A DNA stretch of 59,721 bases from a virus. Below the pieces are notes generated by a model, which saw only the letters and a list, made by a program, of their open reading frames with translations, searched no databases and was not told the origin of the DNA. Below, piece by piece: positions 1 to 7,268 of the stretch. The stretch is taken from positions 1-59,721 of the IMG/VR virus record IMGVR_UViG_3300037459_000161; one strand, given 5' to 3'. The position numbers and the translations under genes were made by a program. Numbering within the stretch: the first letter of the stretch is position 1; each line of letters opens with the position of its first letter.

Positions 1-127
1 AATATCAACTTCACCATTTTCTACAGCGACACTAAAATCGTCCGCCCTATCTTCCTTATCTCCTGTCGGTCTGTCTAGCTCCACTCGCCTATTCACTAAC
101 CTTCTTTGTGTACCTTCTGCGCTTTCT
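1..127. repeat. terminal overlap, left copy
   Basis: These 127 bases are identical to 59595-59721. The length is typical of a k-mer overlap left by a short-read assembler on a circular or circularly permuted molecule, and the terminase ORF reads straight across the join. I therefore treat it as an assembly overlap, not as proven terminal repeats. Confidence 0.95.
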
Positions 128-1335
128 TTACCACCGCTGCCCGGTTCTTGTTCTACTACTATCCATACCTTCTTACCATCTGCGTTACTTGTTTGCATTA
201 TGACTTGTTCACGCTTCCCACTACTCCATTGCCCTCTCCTAATATCGTCTATGAAATACTTCGACTTTCTCTCTTTACCGTTCTCGTCGAAAGTGCCATT
301 TTTCCTCGGTACTCTGTATCTTCCCATCCTTAACCCGACGGTATATGCCCCTCCACCCGCTGTACCTGCTTTGTCCCAAGATCGCCATCTCTTCTTTACA
401 TTCATTTCTCTAATTTCGTTTACATAGTTAATTTCATCTATCTTGAACATATTTCCTTCGCGCGCGCTAGGCTCTTGTTGCATTTGCCCCGCGTAGCCAT
501 AAGAGCCTAATGCGTGCTTCATATCTTGATTTGCTGTTTTTCCAACTCTATTCTTCCACAGTAATTCATCTTCCTTTGTTCTAGGATCTTCAAAACCGAT
601 CTCTGTAAAACACTTCTTTTTAACTCGAAATTCTAATGGTAATTTTAAATGTGTGTAATTGCCTTTTTCAATTACATGCCCACTTAAATCATATTGGTGA
701 CTACGCTGCATAATGATAACTTTGCCACCCGTCTCTGGATCGTTTAAACGAGTTGACATAGCTTCATCCCACCAAAGAATTGCATTTTTACGAACTACTT
801 CAGATTCAATTTCTACAATGTTGTGTGGATCATCTACGGTAATAATGTGGCCTCCCTCTCCCGTCACAGCCCCGCCAACCGACGTAGCAAGCCGATATCC
901 ACCGTCGGTGTTGTAGTAGCTCGACTTGACGTTTTGATCGCTGCTGAGAGCAATGTGGGGCCAGCGCTGTTTAAACCAAGTTGAATTAATTATCCTTCGT
1001 GATTTAACTGCGTCTCTAATTGCTAATTGATGGGCATATGAACTTGTTAACCATTGCATTCCTGGATTCTGTATCCAACTCCAAACAGGCCAAAACACAG
1101 AAATGATTAAAGACTTCATAAAACGCGGAGGTATATTTACAAGTAAGTTTCTAATTTCTCCGCTTTGTACTGCTTCGCAATGTTCGGCAATTGCTCCTAT
1201 ATGCCAGTTGTTTTTAAATTCTGTTTGTGGTTCTACTACATGCCAAGCTTGTTCAATAAAATTCACAAGATGCCGAGTTGCTAATTCCGTATCTATAGCA
1301 TCAGGCTGTTCTAGTAATTCCTCTACGGAGAGCAA
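1..1335 (-). CDS. terL: terminase large subunit, N-terminal 445 codons (continues at 59594)
   Basis: ATPase-nuclease motor that packages DNA into proheads. Reading leftward and across the join the protein is 489 aa. Visible motifs are an ATPase P-loop-like NIPPRFMKS (about residue 75), a Walker B-like HIITVDDPHN, and a C-terminal RNaseH-type nuclease start SWDKAGT. The likely start is a TTG at 1335, preceded by a strong GGGGAGG ribosome site and overlapping the end of the small-subunit gene by 13 nt. No ATG lies near this position. The frame is open to base 1 and continues at 59594. Family assignment is confident; the exact start is inferred from the ribosome site. Confidence 0.9.
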   Translation of the reverse strand, partial: MLSVEELLEQPDAIDTELATRHLVNFIEQAWHVVEPQTEFKNNWHIGAIAEHCEAVQSGEIRNLLVNIPPRFMKSLIISVFWPVWSWIQNPGMQWLTSSYAHQLAIRDAVKSRRIINSTWFKQRWPHIALSSDQNVKSSYYNTDGGYRLATSVGGAVTGEGGHIITVDDPHNIVEIESEVVRKNAILWWDEAMSTRLNDPETGGKVIIMQRSHQYDLSGHVIEKGNYTHLKLPLEFRVKKKCFTEIGFEDPRTKEDELLWKNRVGKTANQDMKHALGSYGYAGQMQQEPSAREGNMFKIDEINYVNEIREMNVKKRWRSWDKAGTAGGGAYTVGLRMGRYRVPRKNGTFDENGKERKSKYFIDDIRRGQWSSGKREQVIMQTSNADGKKVWIVVEQEPGSGGKESAEGTQRRLVNRRVELDRPTGDKEDRADDFSVAVENGEVDI

Positions 1336-1934
1336 GTAAAATCCTCCCCTTCAGTAAGTTCTAAAACTTCCTTCTCTGGTTCTTGTGAATTTGATTGAAT
1401 AAGTTCTAGTTGTTTACGTAGCTCTTTAATTGCTACGAGTTGTGCAGTGGGAATTTGTTTCAGTTCGAGTTTAAACGTTTCATCTTCTGTTGTATTGAGA
1501 TCAATAACAACTTTGTCACCATACCTACCTGGATTCATCTTTGACGCTAAGAACTTTCTAGCGTCAATTGACATTCGAGCAGATTCAATACTTCTTTGTT
1601 TTGCGTAAAACTCCGCGCGTTTTATTTCTGAGTAAGTTGCATCAATTGGTAAATTTTCAACTGCGCGTTCTGCTGCAAGTCTTGCAATGTCATCTACGTT
1701 ATCTGCAATCATGATGATATCATGTGCAAAAGAATCAGCTTGGTCTAATCTTGCGCGCGCGTACAAATTCGCCCAAGACCTTTCCGCCCCATTTTCACCA
1801 TTTGTCCAACGCCACACAGTTGTCGAAGTTGGCATATTTGGATCAAAACAAATTTGACGTAAAGTCTCGCCGTTTCTCAATCTTTCTAAAAGTTCATTAG
1901 CTAATGTCTTTTCAAACTGTATAGGTTTAGACAC
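1323..1934 (-). CDS. terS: terminase small subunit
   Basis: 203 aa. DNA-recognition subunit of the packaging motor. The N-terminus looks like a helix-turn-helix (RQICFDPNMPTSTTVWRW), followed by a helical oligomerisation region (AFYAKQRSIES type) and the KMNPGRYGDK motif common in Terminase_5/Sf6 gp1-like small subunits. The start is GTG with AGAGGAAAT upstream. It lies immediately upstream of and overlaps terL, the canonical order. Confidence 0.85.
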   Translation of the reverse strand: MSKPIQFEKTLANELLERLRNGETLRQICFDPNMPTSTTVWRWTNGENGAERSWANLYARARLDQADSFAHDIIMIADNVDDIARLAAERAVENLPIDATYSEIKRAEFYAKQRSIESARMSIDARKFLASKMNPGRYGDKVVIDLNTTEDETFKLELKQIPTAQLVAIKELRKQLELIQSNSQEPEKEVLELTEGEDFTCSP

Positions 1935-2005
1935 GCTATTTCCTCTTAGTTAGCTACATACAGCACGCTCTTATGTATGTCAATAATCTCAAAACATTTA
2001 CTCCT

Positions 2006-2383
2006 TTATATGTAAGTGGAAGCCCATTCTAAAAACACTTCTTTGTTTAAACGGATATACAATCCATCTACGCCTATCGTTTCAGACGAAATTAAAAATT
2101 CCCACTGTTTGTAGTTTTGTCGAAACATAACAACAGGTATATACAATTTACCCAATGCTTTAAATTTAACATGCACTGTATGAATTTGTATCCACCATGC
2201 ATTTAACGATAAAGTCTCTTGCCGTTTAAACTCCCAAATAAATGGCTTGCTAAATGCATCGGCCCCAAAGAAAGATTGATTGTGTATGCGAGCTACTTTA
2301 AATCGACTTCTATATAGATGTGTTGATAACCAATCGCAAGCTTCGTCTTCACCATCTTTACCTTTTTGTTTTCTGTTAACCAT
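2006..2383 (-). CDS. PD-(D/E)XK nuclease, Holliday-junction-resolvase-like
   Basis: 125 aa. Shows the small endonuclease layout: KGKDGEDEACDWL (N-terminal Glu helix), FFGADAF (catalytic Asp) and FIWEFKRQ (E-x-K). This pattern fits phage HJ resolvases and related structure-specific nucleases acting before or at packaging, and it sits directly upstream of the terminase genes. I chose the ATG that overlaps the upstream gene by 8 nt; a GTG at 2407 is an alternative start. Substrate is inferred from the fold only. Confidence 0.6.
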   Translation of the reverse strand: MVNRKQKGKDGEDEACDWLSTHLYRSRFKVARIHNQSFFGADAFSKPFIWEFKRQETLSLNAWWIQIHTVHVKFKALGKLYIPVVMFRQNYKQWEFLISSETIGVDGLYIRLNKEVFLEWASTYI

Positions 2384-2549
2384 TTTCACTTCTAACACAA
2401 TATTCACTACACAATATATTAAATGTATTTTTACTAGTAACAGTTACCCAACCTATGGGCATAACATCTAAAATATCTTGATATACGTCGTTAGTAATAA
2501 CAATTTCTTCTTTAACACAATTATCACATTTAAATTTTATCTCAACCAT
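2376..2549 (-). CDS. small zinc-ribbon-like protein
   Basis: 57 aa with two Cys pairs, CDNC near the N-terminus and CSEYC near the C-terminus, spaced as in a one-zinc ribbon. The ATG overlaps the stop of the upstream gene by 8 nt (translational coupling). Function unknown. Confidence 0.6.
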   Translation of the reverse strand: MVEIKFKCDNCVKEEIVITNDVYQDILDVMPIGWVTVTSKNTFNILCSEYCVRSENG

Positions 2550-2754
2550 CGTATTCAACATGCTCCAAACCCCAAAGCATTGAACCAGAATCATTTCTAC
2601 CAAGTTCTATTTTATGTCCACTGTGCATAAACTCAAATTGAATAGCACGTACCATAATATCAACTCCAGCTTCTAAAGTATGTCTTTCATCTTGATGTAT
2701 TGAATAAATAATTTTCTCTTTACAATCGTGACATACAAACATAACTTTAATCAT
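2542..2754 (-). CDS. small Cys-pair protein, MIKV family
   Basis: 70 aa beginning MIKVMFVCHDCKEK. The chosen ATG has a very strong AAGGAGGA ribosome site at 2761-2768; the frame is also open upstream to a weak GTG at 2847, so a 101 aa form cannot be excluded. The N-terminus resembles two other small genes nearby (MIKVQYF at 3638, MIKVRFL at 4110). Function unknown. Confidence 0.55.
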   Translation of the reverse strand: MIKVMFVCHDCKEKIIYSIHQDERHTLEAGVDIMVRAIQFEFMHSGHKIELGRNDSGSMLWGLEHVEYDG

Positions 2755-2836
2755 ATTTGGTCCTCCTTCAGTGTATTTAACACTATTCGGTTTACAATAA
2801 ATTACTTCCCCATTTACAATCACTTTTGTAATTGCA

Positions 2837-3022
2837 TCAGTAATCACTTTTCAACTTGCCTTTCATATAATTATGATATCCAATAACATGCGCAGCAGTC
2901 ATTTCTTTTTCAGTCGATTCTAATTCATCGAATTGCCAAGGTGGATAATAAACTTTCACTACGACATATTTTCCTTGTATCATTACGATTTTCTTCTCTT
3001 TATATACGCATTTTTCACACAT
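2837..3022 (-). CDS. hypothetical protein
   Basis: 61 aa, starts MCEKCVYKEKK with one CxxC pair. It is the first gene to the left of the inverted-iteron element, so the element forms its upstream region. No clear ribosome site. No family recognised. Confidence 0.45.
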   Translation of the reverse strand: MCEKCVYKEKKIVMIQGKYVVVKVYYPPWQFDELESTEKEMTAAHVIGYHNYMKGKLKSDY

Positions 3023-3078
3023 GATAACTTTTCCATATAATCATGAGAGTTTGATTAACATGCATAGTTTAACTACGC

Positions 3079-3131
3079 TTACTACGTCCTTACTACCATT
3101 TTACTACCACTTTACTACCTTACTTACTACC
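3079..3131 (+). repeat. left iteron array (TTACTACC)
   Basis: TTACTACG at 3079 followed by TTACTACC at 3090, 3101, 3112 and 3124. The spacing is 11, 11, 11 and 12 bp, that is, about one helical turn, so a bound protein would sit on one DNA face. Confidence 0.9.
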
Positions 3132-3334
3132 TATAACTATATAATATATATACATAATCTTGATTATTCACTCTGTTTTAGGCTTGACCCCGACCCCTCA
3201 AACTCACCCACTCTTTACCTACCCGACACCTACTCTTTACCTGCCCATTTGGCGATCGCCTCCGCACGCAGGCGGGGGTCTTTTCAAGATGCATTTCAAA
3301 TGCTCTATTTACAATTTAAAATCAAATACTTACG

Positions 3335-3398
3335 GGTAGTAAGAAACGTAGTAAAATGGTAGTAAATGGGTAGTAAACGGGTAGTAAATAGGTAGTAT
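3335..3398 (-). repeat. right iteron array (GGTAGTAA, inverted)
   Basis: GGTAGTAA at 3335, CGTAGTAA at 3347, GGTAGTAA at 3358, 3369 and 3380, and GGTAGTAT at 3391. The spacing is 12, 11, 11, 11 and 11 bp. This is the reverse complement of the left array. The single 12-bp step and a C-for-G variant occur in both arms, though not at mirrored positions. Confidence 0.9.
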
Positions 3399-3407
3399 TT
3401 TAAGTTA

Positions 3408-3638
3408 TCAAATGATGTTTATGAACCTTTTAGCAAAATTATATTCAACTTCAATTGTCTTAATTTCGCCAACTGAAGAGTGAAATTTTCCTATAATACC
3501 GCCAACCCATCTACCTTTTCCTCTAAATCTAAAATAAATACTAAGATGATTAGCATAGTTAAATGAAATCCAAACCTTTTGATTTTCGTTAAATCTATGT
3601 GTTTTTCTAGTTGATTTGAAATATTGTACTTTAATCAT
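3408..3638 (-). CDS. hypothetical protein, MIKV family
   Basis: 76 aa, begins MIKVQYFKSTRKTH, basic and beta-rich by eye. The ATG lies one base after the stop of the upstream gene. It lies directly upstream of the iteron element. Function unknown. Confidence 0.5.
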   Translation of the reverse strand: MIKVQYFKSTRKTHRFNENQKVWISFNYANHLSIYFRFRGKGRWVGGIIGKFHSSVGEIKTIEVEYNFAKRFINII

Positions 3639-3639
3639 T

Positions 3640-3903
3640 TCAAGCATCTATCTTTTTCCATCCTTCATCATTTATTTGGTAATGCATACCATAACCAGGA
3701 CAACTAAATAATTCTCTATCCCAGTTAATTGTTGAATTCCAATTTAATGCGCTAAAATATTTTCCAGTTATCTTAATACGTCTACATTTACATAAAAATC
3801 CATTATGTTTATTCATGCAAAAAATTCCAAGTAGTAAACCATCACGATTTAGCACTTTGCGGTGTAAATTGGTTTCATGGTGGCACGTTGTACAGTCACT
3901 CAT
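3640..3903 (-). CDS. Cys-rich small protein
   Basis: 87 aa with CTTCHHE at the N-terminus and FCMNKHNGFLCKC in the middle, a pattern able to bind one zinc. It sits in a run of leftward small genes with 1-8 nt gaps or overlaps. No family recognised. Confidence 0.55.
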   Translation of the reverse strand: MSDCTTCHHETNLHRKVLNRDGLLLGIFCMNKHNGFLCKCRRIKITGKYFSALNWNSTINWDRELFSCPGYGMHYQINDEGWKKIDA

Positions 3904-3906
3904 TAT

Positions 3907-4110
3907 TTAAATATATATGTATAAGTATTCAAAACTAGCGTCATTAAATTGACCTTCTATACCAGCCAATTTGATTTTTGTACGCCAACTATGTTGTTCA
4001 ATATTTACCACTTCATAAACTTCTCCTACTCTACATTCTTTGCTAGGGTCGTCATTGTTACCCCAACTTGTTTGGTTTGAATCTGCTCCTAGAAATCTTA
4101 CTTTAATCAT
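3907..4110 (-). CDS. hypothetical protein, MIKV family
   Basis: 67 aa, begins MIKVRFLGADSN. The start ATG overlaps the upstream stop by 4 nt (ATGA), which decides it over the upstream in-frame codon at 4119. The middle part (RVGEVYEVVN) resembles a small beta-barrel. Function unknown. Confidence 0.5.
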   Translation of the reverse strand: MIKVRFLGADSNQTSWGNNDDPSKECRVGEVYEVVNIEQHSWRTKIKLAGIEGQFNDASFEYLYIYI

Positions 4111-4319
4111 TCTATACAACTCACTTTCAAGTTTCTAACTCCCTGTTTTAATTCTAAACGCAAACCTTGCAATAAATGGGTCAAATTACAGGACGCCGCT
4201 GTTTCTCTACCCTGTTTAGTAAAATTTAAATCTTCAATATGTTGTGGTAATTGTATTTCAAGTATTTCTGCTAGCCATCCAGAGAAAAAATCATTTCTAG
4301 TCTCAATAATTATTTTCAT
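4107..4319 (-). CDS. hypothetical protein
   Basis: 70 aa, mixed helical, with no recognised motif. ATGA overlaps at both ends show it is part of the translationally coupled small-gene cassette. Confidence 0.5.
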   Translation of the reverse strand: MKIIIETRNDFFSGWLAEILEIQLPQHIEDLNFTKQGRETAASCNLTHLLQGLRLELKQGVRNLKVSCIE

Positions 4320-4447
4320 CTTTTTCTCTTTTCCAATTTTTCTACCTTACCTTTCAAAAACACCATATCTGTTTTCAACAGTGTTACATCGTGTTGTAAT
4401 TGTTGCTCTGGCGTTCTACCTTCGTGAGTAACTTTAAAATAACACAT
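4316..4447 (-). CDS. small protein, possibly longer at N-terminus
   Basis: 43 aa from the only ATG (MCYFKVTHEGR), with a basic coiled-coil C-terminus. The same frame is open further upstream to about 4540 and encodes a convincing Cys-rich segment (IFCKNKF, FCNFYICGMCYF) with no standard start codon. The true gene may begin at a rare start or by frameshift from the 28-codon ORF upstream. The stop overlaps the next ATG. Confidence 0.4.
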   Translation of the reverse strand: MCYFKVTHEGRTPEQQLQHDVTLLKTDMVFLKGKVEKLEKRKR

Positions 4448-4490
4448 ACCGCAAATATAGAAATTACAAAATTCTAAACGTTGATGGAAT

Positions 4491-4577
4491 TTATTCTTGC
4501 AAAAAATCGCAGGGTTCTTTTTTATTTGATGATATTTCCATTATTCCACCTATGTTAACGGGTTCTTTATTCACCAT
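4491..4577 (-). CDS. 28-codon ORF, uncertain
   Basis: Short ORF whose start overlaps the stop of a membrane peptide ORF. It contains an A-rich run before its end, where a +1 shift would enter the open Cys-rich frame of the next ORF. May be the 5' part of that gene. Confidence 0.3.
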   Translation of the reverse strand: MVNKEPVNIGGIMEISSNKKEPCDFLQE

Positions 4578-4636
4578 TTTATAAACACCAAACCAATTAT
4601 TCCAATTAAAAGTAGTGTTATACCAATTTCAATCAT
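4571..4636 (-). CDS. 21-aa membrane peptide
   Basis: Encodes MIEIGITLLLIGIIGLVFIKW, almost entirely one hydrophobic helix, with an ATGA overlap to the upstream stop. Small membrane peptides of this kind are common in phage cassettes; function unknown. Confidence 0.4.
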   Translation of the reverse strand: MIEIGITLLLIGIIGLVFIKW

Positions 4637-4965
4637 AGCCAAATATCCTTTGCTTGTTCTGCTTCTATTTCTTTGTGCTCTTTCCATCCGTCGTAAATTG
4701 ATTTAATAACTACCTTCATATTAATAAACCATATAGTATTCCTACGAGTAAAATAGTCAAAATCATCATGATCTTTTACAAAACCAACTCTTGATATTGG
4801 GAAGCACAATGGATCATCTTTTAATGAAATTTCACATTGATAAAATTCTGTATATTCATCACAGACTAATTTATATGTAGTATTTTTAAATTCAAAGTTT
4901 GTTTTAAAACTAACTTCCCCATCAAGTATTTCGTGAATCATTTGTGCTGAATTTCTTTCACTCAT
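4633..4965 (-). CDS. hypothetical protein
   Basis: 110 aa. The ATG at 4965 overlaps the upstream stop by 8 nt and is preferred to an upstream in-frame codon at 5010. Mixed alpha/beta composition, no recognised domain. Confidence 0.5.
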   Translation of the reverse strand: MSERNSAQMIHEILDGEVSFKTNFEFKNTTYKLVCDEYTEFYQCEISLKDDPLCFPISRVGFVKDHDDFDYFTRRNTIWFINMKVVIKSIYDGWKEHKEIEAEQAKDIWL

Positions 4966-5332
4966 GCCAATCTGGATTCCTTTCTTTTGCAATTTTTGCG
5001 TATTTTTCAATCATTTCAAGTCCATCTTTTATATCTTCACTAATTAGTGTCAATTGATTTTCTTCATACCAAGCAACCATATTCCACGGTTCGTCATTTT
5101 CGTTAATAAGCATTAAATTGTAACTTTTTATATTATTGCCGCCAAATTTCTGTGCATAGGTATATGAAATTATTGCATCTGTATTACATTCAAAATGGCT
5201 CATACAACTCGGCATTACTTTATCAATTCTTACTCTTTGTCCTCTTAGGAATTTTTGTCCAGGTTGATCCTCTTGAATTGGCATTTGATGCATTACTTGT
5301 GCGTCTGCTAGCCTTACTGCGTATTCTTTCAT
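4958..5332 (-). CDS. hypothetical protein
   Basis: 124 aa. The N-terminal segment FLRGQRVRIDKV and the later NDAWYEE-like part suggest a small beta-barrel, then a charged helix (EMIEKYAKIAKERN). ATGA overlap with the upstream gene. Function unknown. Confidence 0.55.
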   Translation of the reverse strand: MKEYAVRLADAQVMHQMPIQEDQPGQKFLRGQRVRIDKVMPSCMSHFECNTDAIISYTYAQKFGGNNIKSYNLMLINENDEPWNMVAWYEENQLTLISEDIKDGLEMIEKYAKIAKERNPDWHE

Positions 5333-5514
5333 TTAGATTCCTCTTCTGCTTCTATATTTTTAAGTTTTTGTGTAATAACATTTGCACATAAAACAACACT
5401 TTGTTGTAAATGTTTAAAATCTTCTTCATCTAATTCAAAACTAACCATTTTAACAAAAATCTCTGCCGCCAATTCTCGGCGGAATGCTTTTAGTGAATTG
5501 CTTCCGTTAGCCAT
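5329..5514 (-). CDS. small helical protein
   Basis: 61 aa, predicted mostly helical and acidic at the C-terminus. Coupled to the next gene through an ATGA overlap. No family recognised. Confidence 0.5.
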   Translation of the reverse strand: MANGSNSLKAFRRELAAEIFVKMVSFELDEEDFKHLQQSVVLCANVITQKLKNIEAEEESK

Positions 5515-5522
5515 TTTTAATC

Positions 5523-5774
5523 CTATATAAAATCTTTTTCTTGTGGTAGCCTACCAAATTTTTCAACCCACATATCTCCAAAAGTGCAGGCTGCCGAATG
5601 TCTAAACATAAATAAAATTTCATCATTCAGTATTTTATCAACAGATAGACAATCTGAATATGACATTTCTGGGTCTGTATTTGATTTAAAATTAACTTCG
5701 TAATGTTTTGGTTTTCCTGTTGATAATTCATAATGAACATGAATTCCTGTTATAGTAGCTTTCAAAGTTTTCAT
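5523..5774 (-). CDS. hypothetical protein
   Basis: 83 aa from ATG; the frame extends to a TTG at 5795 that would overlap the upstream gene. Mixed beta-rich sequence. Function unknown. Confidence 0.5.
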   Translation of the reverse strand: MKTLKATITGIHVHYELSTGKPKHYEVNFKSNTDPEMSYSDCLSVDKILNDEILFMFRHSAACTFGDMWVEKFGRLPQEKDFI

Positions 5775-5776
5775 AT

Positions 5777-5959
5777 TTAAAAATACATTCTCCAATTAAT
5801 TAAAATCAACCATAATCTGTGACAAAATTTACAAGTTATAGGGCCTATAAATAACAATACAACAAACCACCAATTTAAACATTCAAATAAATCAAATGCT
5901 TTACCCAAGCAAATACCAAATATTAAAACTTCTATAAAAACAAGACTATAGTTACGCAT
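5777..5959 (-). CDS. two-helix membrane protein
   Basis: 60 aa with two hydrophobic stretches (LVFIEVLIFGICLG and WWFVVLLFIGPITC). An inner-membrane location is likely. The start overlaps the upstream gene by 8 nt. No specific family. Confidence 0.5.
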   Translation of the reverse strand: MRNYSLVFIEVLIFGICLGKAFDLFECLNWWFVVLLFIGPITCKFCHRLWLILINWRMYF

Positions 5960-6143
5960 GTTTAAACGTAATTCCCATATTCACCGTAAACAATACGGTG
6001 TGCCCAATCCAACATAGTTTCTCCTGCATTTCTAGGTATCTTTTTATAGATTTAAATGTAATTTCAGATCTTTTTTCTCGTTTCATCATTTCTCTTAATT
6101 GTTTTCGTTGCATTTTTGCTCGTTCTCGTTCATGGCTATACAT
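5952..6143 (-). CDS. small basic protein
   Basis: 63 aa, strongly charged N-terminal half (RERAKMQRKQLREMMKREKR). The start may instead be the ATG at 6113, which would shorten the overlap with the upstream gene from 49 to 19 nt. Confidence 0.45.
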   Translation of the reverse strand: MYSHERERAKMQRKQLREMMKREKRSEITFKSIKRYLEMQEKLCWIGHTVLFTVNMGITFKHA

Positions 6144-6328
6144 TTCTTCTCAGCCTTTCTCATTATGAATTTGCGTTCTTTTAACAACCATAAATAACCA
6201 GCTAATCCTTCATTAACTGGACGTTTTGCTCCTTCGATAAATACCTGCCTTGATTTTGGATGAAACACATAAACAACTCTTTGTAATAATGGTATATCTA
6301 CAATTAATCTACGCCTATCTATTTTCAT
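6095..6328 (-). CDS. hypothetical protein
   Basis: 77 aa, basic N-terminus, Lys/Glu/Asn-rich tail. Leftmost-reading member of the 2-6.3 kb small-gene cassette. Function unknown. Confidence 0.45.
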   Translation of the reverse strand: MKIDRRRLIVDIPLLQRVVYVFHPKSRQVFIEGAKRPVNEGLAGYLWLLKERKFIMRKAEKKCIAMNENEQKCNENN

Positions 6329-6413
6329 TTATCACTTATTTTTACTCCGACGGGATTTTGATATTTACTATTCCTCACAAACAACCATTATTTCAACCCG
6401 ACCATCTAATTCT

Positions 6414-6827
6414 CTAATTCTCGTTGTTAATGAGAATCCCGAGTATTGGTTGGCCGGGCATTCCAAGAGGGATAGGTGTAGGTGTGGGCGTAGGAGTAGG
6501 ATCAGGATCTACAATAACAGAGAAATAAACTTTTTCAGATCGTGGTGACATTGGGCCTTGATTATTCATATCATCGAGAGCAGCAACTTGAACTTCAATA
6601 CGTTCACCATCAACACCAGTAATTGTTGCAGAGTTAATATCAACAATTTGTTCTGATTTCCAAGGTGGGGTATTATTTCGCAAAATTTGAACTACATAAT
6701 TTACAACTGGTCCAGTTGCTGGCGTCCAAATAAATGTTGCTTCTGTACCTATAACTGTGTTGCTGTCATCTTGCGCAAAAGCTGGAGTAGCCAGAAGCAG
6801 AAAAATAACTAGAATTATTCGTTTCAT
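6414..6827 (-). CDS. secreted Fn3-like protein with Pro-Thr linker
   Basis: 137 aa. A clear Sec signal peptide (KR, then IILVIFLLLATPAFA, cleavage before QDD) is followed by one fibronectin-III-like beta domain (ATFIWTPATGPVVNYVVQI ... VQVAALDD) and a PTPTPTP linker, ending with a short hydrophobic tail. Export to the periplasm or surface is expected. Such exported phage proteins may act in lysis, superinfection exclusion or adhesion; which one cannot be read from sequence. Confidence 0.7.
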   Translation of the reverse strand: MKRIILVIFLLLATPAFAQDDSNTVIGTEATFIWTPATGPVVNYVVQILRNNTPPWKSEQIVDINSATITGVDGERIEVQVAALDDMNNQGPMSPRSEKVYFSVIVDPDPTPTPTPTPIPLGMPGQPILGILINNEN

Positions 6828-6946
6828 GATCTCTCCTTTATTTCTAAACCTACAATTGGTAAATCAACTTCAAATTCCTTACCACATATTTCATCTTCTT
6901 TTACTAACACAATTATGTAACCTTCTTTCTTTTTCTTACCATCCAC
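6824..6946 (-). CDS. small protein, GTG start
   Basis: 40 aa, GTG start inside the end of the RHH gene, stop overlapping the ATG of the exported-protein gene (TCATGA). Basic N-terminus then beta-like segment. Called because both overlaps look coupled; moderate confidence. Confidence 0.4.
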   Translation of the reverse strand: MDGKKKKEGYIIVLVKEDEICGKEFEVDLPIVGLEIKERS

Positions 6947-7077
6947 TCATACAAACGAATAGCTGTTCTAATGACATTAGCAATTGAAGTTTCGCTTAAT
7001 CTATGTTTAAACGCCTCCAATTCTTTAAAAGCCATTTCTCCTAAATCAAATTGTACTCTCTTTAATTCCTGTTTCAT
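6913..7077 (-). CDS. ribbon-helix-helix DNA-binding protein
   Basis: 54 aa. An N-terminal strand (LKRVQFDLGEMAF) followed by two helices (KELEAFKHRLS, SIANVIRTAIRLYEWM) is the Arc/MetJ ribbon-helix-helix layout. Dimeric transcriptional regulators of this size are common in phages. ATGA overlap with the upstream gene. Target operators unknown. Confidence 0.6.
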   Translation of the reverse strand: MKQELKRVQFDLGEMAFKELEAFKHRLSETSIANVIRTAIRLYEWMVRKRKKVT

Positions 7078-7268
7078 TCTAACAACCTTTTGATATCTTG
7101 CTTTGCTAGTGGTTCGTCATCGTCGATCATTTGAATTACAGTTTGAATCTTTTTTAATTGTGTAATTGATTGTCTAATCATTTGTTTGTGTGCGCCTATT
7201 CTATACGAGACCATTTCAGTTTCTACCATATAGTTTAAACCATCAATAAGTTCGTCTAATTCAATCAT
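7074..7268 (-). CDS. small helical protein
   Basis: 64 aa, largely helical, overlapping its neighbours by 4 and 8 nt. No family recognised. Confidence 0.5.
   Translation of the reverse strand: MIELDELIDGLNYMVETEMVSYRIGAHKQMIRQSITQLKKIQTVIQMIDDDEPLAKQDIKRLLE

Larger units (their letters stand above)
3060..3400. other. candidate replication origin or centromere-like site
   Basis: A 385-bp gap between two leftward genes. It holds two inverted arrays of an 8-mer flanking about 200 bp. The core contains pyrimidine-rich direct repeats (ACTCTTTACCT at about 3210 and 3230), an AT-rich stretch near 3140-3160, the palindrome GGCGATCGCC near 3250, and a G-rich tract. Phased iterons plus AT-rich DNA are typical of replication origins and of partition sites. 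An ORF on the + strand (3021-3362) is repeat-driven low complexity and is not called as a gene. Confidence 0.55.

Noticed and set aside
106-1339. Plus-strand ORFs opposite terL
   Set aside because: Antisense shadows of the terminase frame without ribosome sites.
3021-3362. 113-codon ORF on the + strand
   Set aside because: Driven by TTACTACC repeats and low complexity, no ribosome site; the region is better explained as an iteron element.
3079-3398. CRISPR array
   Set aside because: The 8-mers are too short, phased at 11 bp with no spacers, and inverted in two arms.
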